From the NCBI GenBank assembly GCA_002413345.1, contig DHWU01000042.1, positions 1-34,485 of the forward strand: a stretch of 34,485 nucleotides of DNA, in the 5' to 3' direction. The notes beneath the pieces were generated by a model. It did not search any database, had not been told where the DNA came from, and saw only the letters and a program-made list of their open reading frames with translations. The DNA comes from Propionibacteriaceae bacterium UBA5174 (GTDB taxonomy: Bacteria > Actinomycetota > Actinomycetes > Propionibacteriales > Propionibacteriaceae). Below, piece by piece: positions 31,236 through 34,485 of this stretch (the first letter of the stretch is position 1; every line of letters starts with the position of its first letter). Position numbers and translations under genes: made by a program.

Positions 31236-32210
31236 GTGAGTACATGGTTGGTGACAGGCGGAGCAGGTTACATCGGCGCGCATGTAGTGCGTGCGCTACA
31301 ACAGCAAGGCATGAAGGCGGTGGTCATCGACGACCTCTCGTCCGGGCTTGCCAAATTTGTTCCAACAGGAGTGCCGTTTACTGCCGGGACTATTCTCGAC
31401 ACGGATCTGGTGACCCGGGTCTTGCGGGATCACCACTGTGACGGAGTCATTCACGTCGCCGGTTTCAAATACGCCGGAGTGTCGGTCGAGCGGCCCCTAC
31501 ATACCTATTCTCAGAACGTCACCGGTACGGCATCTGTGCTGGAAGCGATGGAGCAGGTCGGGGTGCCATTGCTGGTGTTTTCATCTTCTGCGGCGGTTTA
31601 TGGCACGCCGCAGACTGAGTTGGTTACCGAGGCCTCACCGACCCATCCGGCGTCGCCGTATGGCGAGTCGAAGCTCATTGGGGAGTGGCTGATTAACGAC
31701 GTGGCGCGGGTCCGGGAGGGTTTCCGCGGAGTCAGCCTGCGTTATTTCAATGTGGTCGGTTCTGCTACCGACGAGGTCTACGACGCGAGCCCACACAATC
31801 TCTTCCCGCTAGTGCTGGAGGCGCTGCTGGCTGGACGGACGCCGCGAATCTTTGGCGATGACTACGCGACCGCCGACGGCACCTGTGTCCGCGACTACGT
31901 CCACGTCGGTGACTTAGCCACCTCCCACGTGGCTGCAGCCAAGGCCTTACTCGCGGGCAAAGAGCTCCGCCCGGCTTACAACCTGGGCAGCGGGGACGGA
32001 CTCAGCGTTCGGCAGATTATGGACGCAATGGCCAAAGTGACCGGAATTGACTTCACTGCGGAAATGGGGCCGCGACGGACCGGTGACCCAGACCGGATCG
32101 TCGCAGAGGGGGCTGCCGCTGCGGCCGACCTGAACTGGCAGATGCGCTATTCGATCGAAGAGATGGTGGCTTCGGCCTGGTCGGCGCGTAAGGCCTCCGG
32201 GCCGGCCTGA
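31236..32210 (+). CDS. galE: UDP-glucose 4-epimerase
   Basis: A 324-residue extended short-chain dehydrogenase that interconverts UDP-glucose and UDP-galactose. It has the NAD-binding GGAGYIGAHV, the VIDDLSSG loop, FSSSAAVYG, the catalytic YGESK (Tyr-x3-Lys), SLRYFNVVG and the GTCVRDYVHVGDLA substrate segment. The start is a GTG with a leaderless-type -10. Its last 64 bp overlap the tail of the convergent PH-domain gene. It may supply galactose for envelope polymers made by genes elsewhere in the window; no glycosyltransferase stands beside it. Confidence 0.95.
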   Translation: MSTWLVTGGAGYIGAHVVRALQQQGMKAVVIDDLSSGLAKFVPTGVPFTAGTILDTDLVTRVLRDHHCDGVIHVAGFKYAGVSVERPLHTYSQNVTGTASVLEAMEQVGVPLLVFSSSAAVYGTPQTELVTEASPTHPASPYGESKLIGEWLINDVARVREGFRGVSLRYFNVVGSATDEVYDASPHNLFPLVLEALLAGRTPRIFGDDYATADGTCVRDYVHVGDLATSHVAAAKALLAGKELRPAYNLGSGDGLSVRQIMDAMAKVTGIDFTAEMGPRRTGDPDRIVAEGAAAAADLNWQMRYSIEEMVASAWSARKASGPA

Positions 32211-33625
32211 GTGGCATTGTCGGGGACGGCTGATCGCGCCGAGGTGATGTCTGGTCGGTGGGCTTGGGCCAACTCGATCAGTTCGGCCTGGCGACTGCTG
32301 ATCTGATCGGCATCCAGGCCGAGAGCCCGCGCTGAAAGGTGATTTCCGGCAGTGTGGAAGGCCAAGTTAGCCAAGCTAAGACGTCTGGAGAATGGGCCCT
32401 GCCAGATCCGCACTGACTGAACCCGAGCGTGGGGCACCAAATCCCAACGCCGTTCCAGCCAGCCGTGACGGGAGACCACCAATTGTTGGTCATAGCCGAA
32501 AGCCAAGAAGGGGCCCGAGGTCGGGTGCAGCCAGCGCGTCCGAAACGGAGCAGGATGCAGTTCGATGGACGCATAGTCGGACTCTGGCCAGAGCAAGGTG
32601 AGCACGGTACGCAGCTGTTGGGCGTCGGCAACCGGCAAGAGCACACTGGAGATGGCGGAACGGGTGTCTTCGTCGTTACGGAGACCGACGCCCAGAACGT
32701 CGATTTCAACTCGATACCAGCCGAGTCGACGCCAAAGGAATGATTGGCTCAACCGAACTAGCTGGATTCGCCTAGGCGGCAGTGATTGGCTGGTGAGGCT
32801 GGTCAGTCCCCGGGAGATTCGCAGTCCCGCTGGCCGGGTCGACAAGGTGAAGTTGAACTGTCCGGTGATTCGGCGTCCAATGAATCCACCGATGCCCGAC
32901 ACGGCCGAGATCGCCAACGCGATCAGCGCCAGGGTGCCGCCGAGGTAACTCGAAAATATCGCCACCAACGTGATCGTGACGATCATGGTGAGCAGCAGGC
33001 CGACGAACTCGTTCGAGGTGATCGCGCCGATCACCAAGCGTCTTGGGGTGAGCCGGACGACCACTTGGTCAGCTTTACTTAGGTCAGTCAGCTGGAGTGC
33101 TGGCGCGCCGGTTTCGGTGATTTCTGCGCGATGTCCGTGGGCCCGGCTGAGCAGATAGTCGCGGAGCGCGTAGGCGCGCGCGCGGCTCAGGTAACGAAGC
33201 TTCACCCGATCCGCGGAGCCAATGTCGATTTGCAGTTCAGCCAGCACAAAGACACGGGCGGCCAGCGGCTGCAGGACGTCGATCGAGGTCACCTTGTCGA
33301 AAGCTATTCGCTGCGATTTTCGGGCCAAGATGCCGGTTTCGATACGCAACTCTTCGGAATCGATCACGAACTGAGTGGTCAACCAACTCAGTAATCCCAC
33401 CGCGATTGCAGCGACTACGACGCCGCCAAGAATCCCGAGCAGGAGCAGCAGCGGCGGTGGTTCTCGGTTGTCGGTGAACCACGACAGGACTTCTCGGCCG
33501 AAGCCGATCAGCAAAGCCAGCAACACAACCCAGCCGCGGATCAGGGGAGTTAACGGGTGGGGCCGTTCAGATCGTTTCGGGTCTGGCTCAGCAGCATTCG
33601 CCGGGGGAGTGGCTGGATCGGTCAC
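32147..33625 (-). CDS. YdbT-like bacterial PH domain membrane protein
   Basis: A 492-residue protein with three bPH_2 domains and about four helices (near 30-48, 62-85, 210-232, 236-255). The PH units are visible as TTQFVIDSEELRIETGILARKSQRIAF near 85, FTLSTRPAGLRISRGLTSLTSQSLPPRRI near 270, and LVVSRHGWLERRWDLVPHARVQSVRI near 405. It fits the B. subtilis YdbT pattern. YdbS/YdbT pairs are linked to resistance to membrane-active stress there; the role here is inferred. The GTG start overlaps the YdbS-like stop by 4 bp. Its end overlaps galE by 64 bp. Confidence 0.85.
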   Translation of the reverse strand: MTDPATPPANAAEPDPKRSERPHPLTPLIRGWVVLLALLIGFGREVLSWFTDNREPPPLLLLLGILGGVVVAAIAVGLLSWLTTQFVIDSEELRIETGILARKSQRIAFDKVTSIDVLQPLAARVFVLAELQIDIGSADRVKLRYLSRARAYALRDYLLSRAHGHRAEITETGAPALQLTDLSKADQVVVRLTPRRLVIGAITSNEFVGLLLTMIVTITLVAIFSSYLGGTLALIALAISAVSGIGGFIGRRITGQFNFTLSTRPAGLRISRGLTSLTSQSLPPRRIQLVRLSQSFLWRRLGWYRVEIDVLGVGLRNDEDTRSAISSVLLPVADAQQLRTVLTLLWPESDYASIELHPAPFRTRWLHPTSGPFLAFGYDQQLVVSRHGWLERRWDLVPHARVQSVRIWQGPFSRRLSLANLAFHTAGNHLSARALGLDADQISSRQAELIELAQAHRPDITSARSAVPDNATQAGPEALRADQAEATISSIE

Positions 33626-34122
33626 GTTGGCAGTGCCTGCGCTTCGCCGAGCAGGATCAGTTGGTCGCGGAGACGGGCGGCCTCAGGGGCAGTCAGCGAT
33701 GGAATGTGGGCATTCGATCCGGAGCTGGCGGTAATCAATTCGACGCCAGCTAGTCCCCAAATCCTGGTGGTCGGAAGCGCAGTAACCTCAACACTGAGCA
33801 TCCGCCCGTAGGGAATGGCGGTGAGAGATTTGGTCCAAAGTCCTTGGGTGATCAACAGATCACGTTCGCCTTCGCGGAAGCCGAAAGAACGTACCCACCG
33901 GCCAGCTCGGATCACGCGCCACAGTGTCCAGACCACGCCGAGTCCGGCAACTGCCCAAGTCGCCATGGCCGTCCAGCTGGATTCACGAGTGAGCAGCCAG
34001 GTGCCAAAGGCGGCTGCGGTCCAGAAGACCAAATTCAGCAGCAAGGAATTCACGCGGTGAGCAATCACCGCGACGGCGGGCAACCGCTGCCATTCGCCGT
34101 CCGGGAGGAACAGGGCATCCAT
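33622..34122 (-). CDS. YdbS-like bacterial PH domain membrane protein
   Basis: A 166-residue two-helix (about 28-50, 55-72) protein with one bPH_2 domain (RDLLITQGLWTKSLTAIPYGRMLSVEV...). It is the short partner of the YdbT-like gene, which it overlaps by 4 bp (GTGA), so they are made together. A TAGTCT lies 6 nt before the ATG and no good ribosome site is present, suggesting a leaderless internal promoter besides read-through from the LiaF-like gene 9 bp upstream. Confidence 0.85.
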   Translation of the reverse strand: MDALFLPDGEWQRLPAVAVIAHRVNSLLLNLVFWTAAAFGTWLLTRESSWTAMATWAVAGLGVVWTLWRVIRAGRWVRSFGFREGERDLLITQGLWTKSLTAIPYGRMLSVEVTALPTTRIWGLAGVELITASSGSNAHIPSLTAPEAARLRDQLILLGEAQALPT

Positions 34123-34128
34123 AGTTGC

Positions 34129-34134
34129 AGACTA
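34129..34134 (-). promoter_or_regulatory. Leaderless-type -10 box inside a stop codon (TAGTCT)
   Basis: On the minus strand TAGTCT sits 6 nt before the YdbS-like ATG. Its first three bases are the TAG stop codon of the LiaF-like gene. Confidence 0.45.
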
Positions 34135-34485
34135 GCTCCAGGAGCGGTTTCGTCTGCGCCTGCTCTTCTTGGGGTTGCGAGTCTCTACCCCGCCAAAGCC
34201 CACAAACCCTTTGACGGTCAGCTTTGGCGCGGTTGGGTCTGGCGGGGTGATCTTCTGGTCGCACCCGCCGAAGATGGCCAGAACTTGGTTATTGACGGTG
34301 GTGCCTTCTGGCACGGTCAGCTCAACTCCGCCGAATAGGCAGAAGACTTCAACAACCACCTCGTGGCCTTCAAAGGTGGCTTCGGACATGTCCAATTCCA
34401 CGCCGCCGAAAGCCACCAGAACTGAGGTGTGCCGCCGCACCCGCCAATCGCCTTGCCGAGTTACTCCGCTGAAGATGCACACCAC
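34132..34485 (-). CDS. LiaF-like cell-wall stress protein, N-terminus beyond window
   Basis: About 117 residues remain; the frame is open at the right edge. The repeated VLVAFGGVELD, VFCLFGGVELTVPEG and FVGFGGVETR strands are the C-terminal beta-helix-like domain of LiaF/DUF2154 proteins, which tune LiaRS-type responses to wall-active agents. The actinobacterial form usually carries an N-terminal DUF1707 and membrane helices, which would lie beyond the edge. The C-terminus ends in a basic RRRR tail. It sits upstream of YdbS/YdbT-like genes, a coherent envelope-stress group. Confidence 0.75.
   Translation of the reverse strand: MVCIFSGVTRQGDWRVRRHTSVLVAFGGVELDMSEATFEGHEVVVEVFCLFGGVELTVPEGTTVNNQVLAIFGGCDQKITPPDPTAPKLTVKGFVGFGGVETRNPKKSRRRRNRSWS

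Noticed and set aside
1..34485. tRNA, rRNA, CRISPR arrays, insertion sequences or phage genes
   Set aside because: No T-loop/anticodon patterns, regular spacer arrays, transposases or terminal inverted repeats were found on reading through both strands.

Overview
The window is GC-rich, densely coded DNA from a Gram-positive actinobacterium. The reasons are a polyphosphate-type glucokinase, Wzm/Wzt-like (teichoic or polysaccharide) export genes without outer-membrane partners, a type IV pilus set with no PilQ secretin or PilP, an SCO4226-like DUF4242 protein, and several starts that look leaderless with TAGNNT -10 boxes. Pyruvate:ferredoxin oxidoreductase, sugar phosphate enzymes and ppgK suggest a facultatively anaerobic, sugar-fermenting relative of the Propionibacteriaceae. 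That family assignment is an inference and is not proved here.

Region 1 (1-5821): the C-terminus of nifJ ends at a strong hairpin terminator. Facing it on the minus strand is a tight block: Ser/Thr-rich secreted protein, VanY-like D,D-carboxypeptidase lipoprotein, tandem-domain 6-phosphofructokinase, universal stress protein and two CrcB fluoride channel subunits, the last three genes partly linked by 4-bp overlaps. Region 2 (5822-15722), plus strand: an aldolase-like barrel without its catalytic residues, a membrane-anchored SH3/ARB_07466-like wall protein, a membrane-bound CDP-glycerol glycerophosphotransferase-like protein, pgi, a Wzm/Wzt-type ABC exporter, an unknown secreted protein and argS. 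Region 3 (15723-19410): a CydA-remnant/CydB fusion and a hemolysin III protein on the minus strand, then DUF4242 and a Crp/Fnr regulator on the plus strand, then a long leader with predicted RNA structure.

Region 4 (19411-30311) is a type IV pilus locus: major pilin, three prepilin-like minor subunits (one of them a 750-residue protein carrying seven exact-length 36-residue beta-helix repeats), PilD, PilM, PilN, PilO, PilT and PilC on the plus strand, with PilB convergent on the minus strand. Together these supply processing (PilD), an inner platform (PilM/N/O/C), extension (PilB) and retraction (PilT). Region 5 (30312-34485): divergent ppgK and galE around a palindrome, then a minus-strand envelope-stress group (LiaF-like, YdbS-like, YdbT-like).

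The observations most worth following are the cydA'-cydB deletion fusion, the repeat-bearing pilin-like protein, the aldolase-like protein without catalytic residues, and a recurring TAGNNT-N6/7-start arrangement at five genes.
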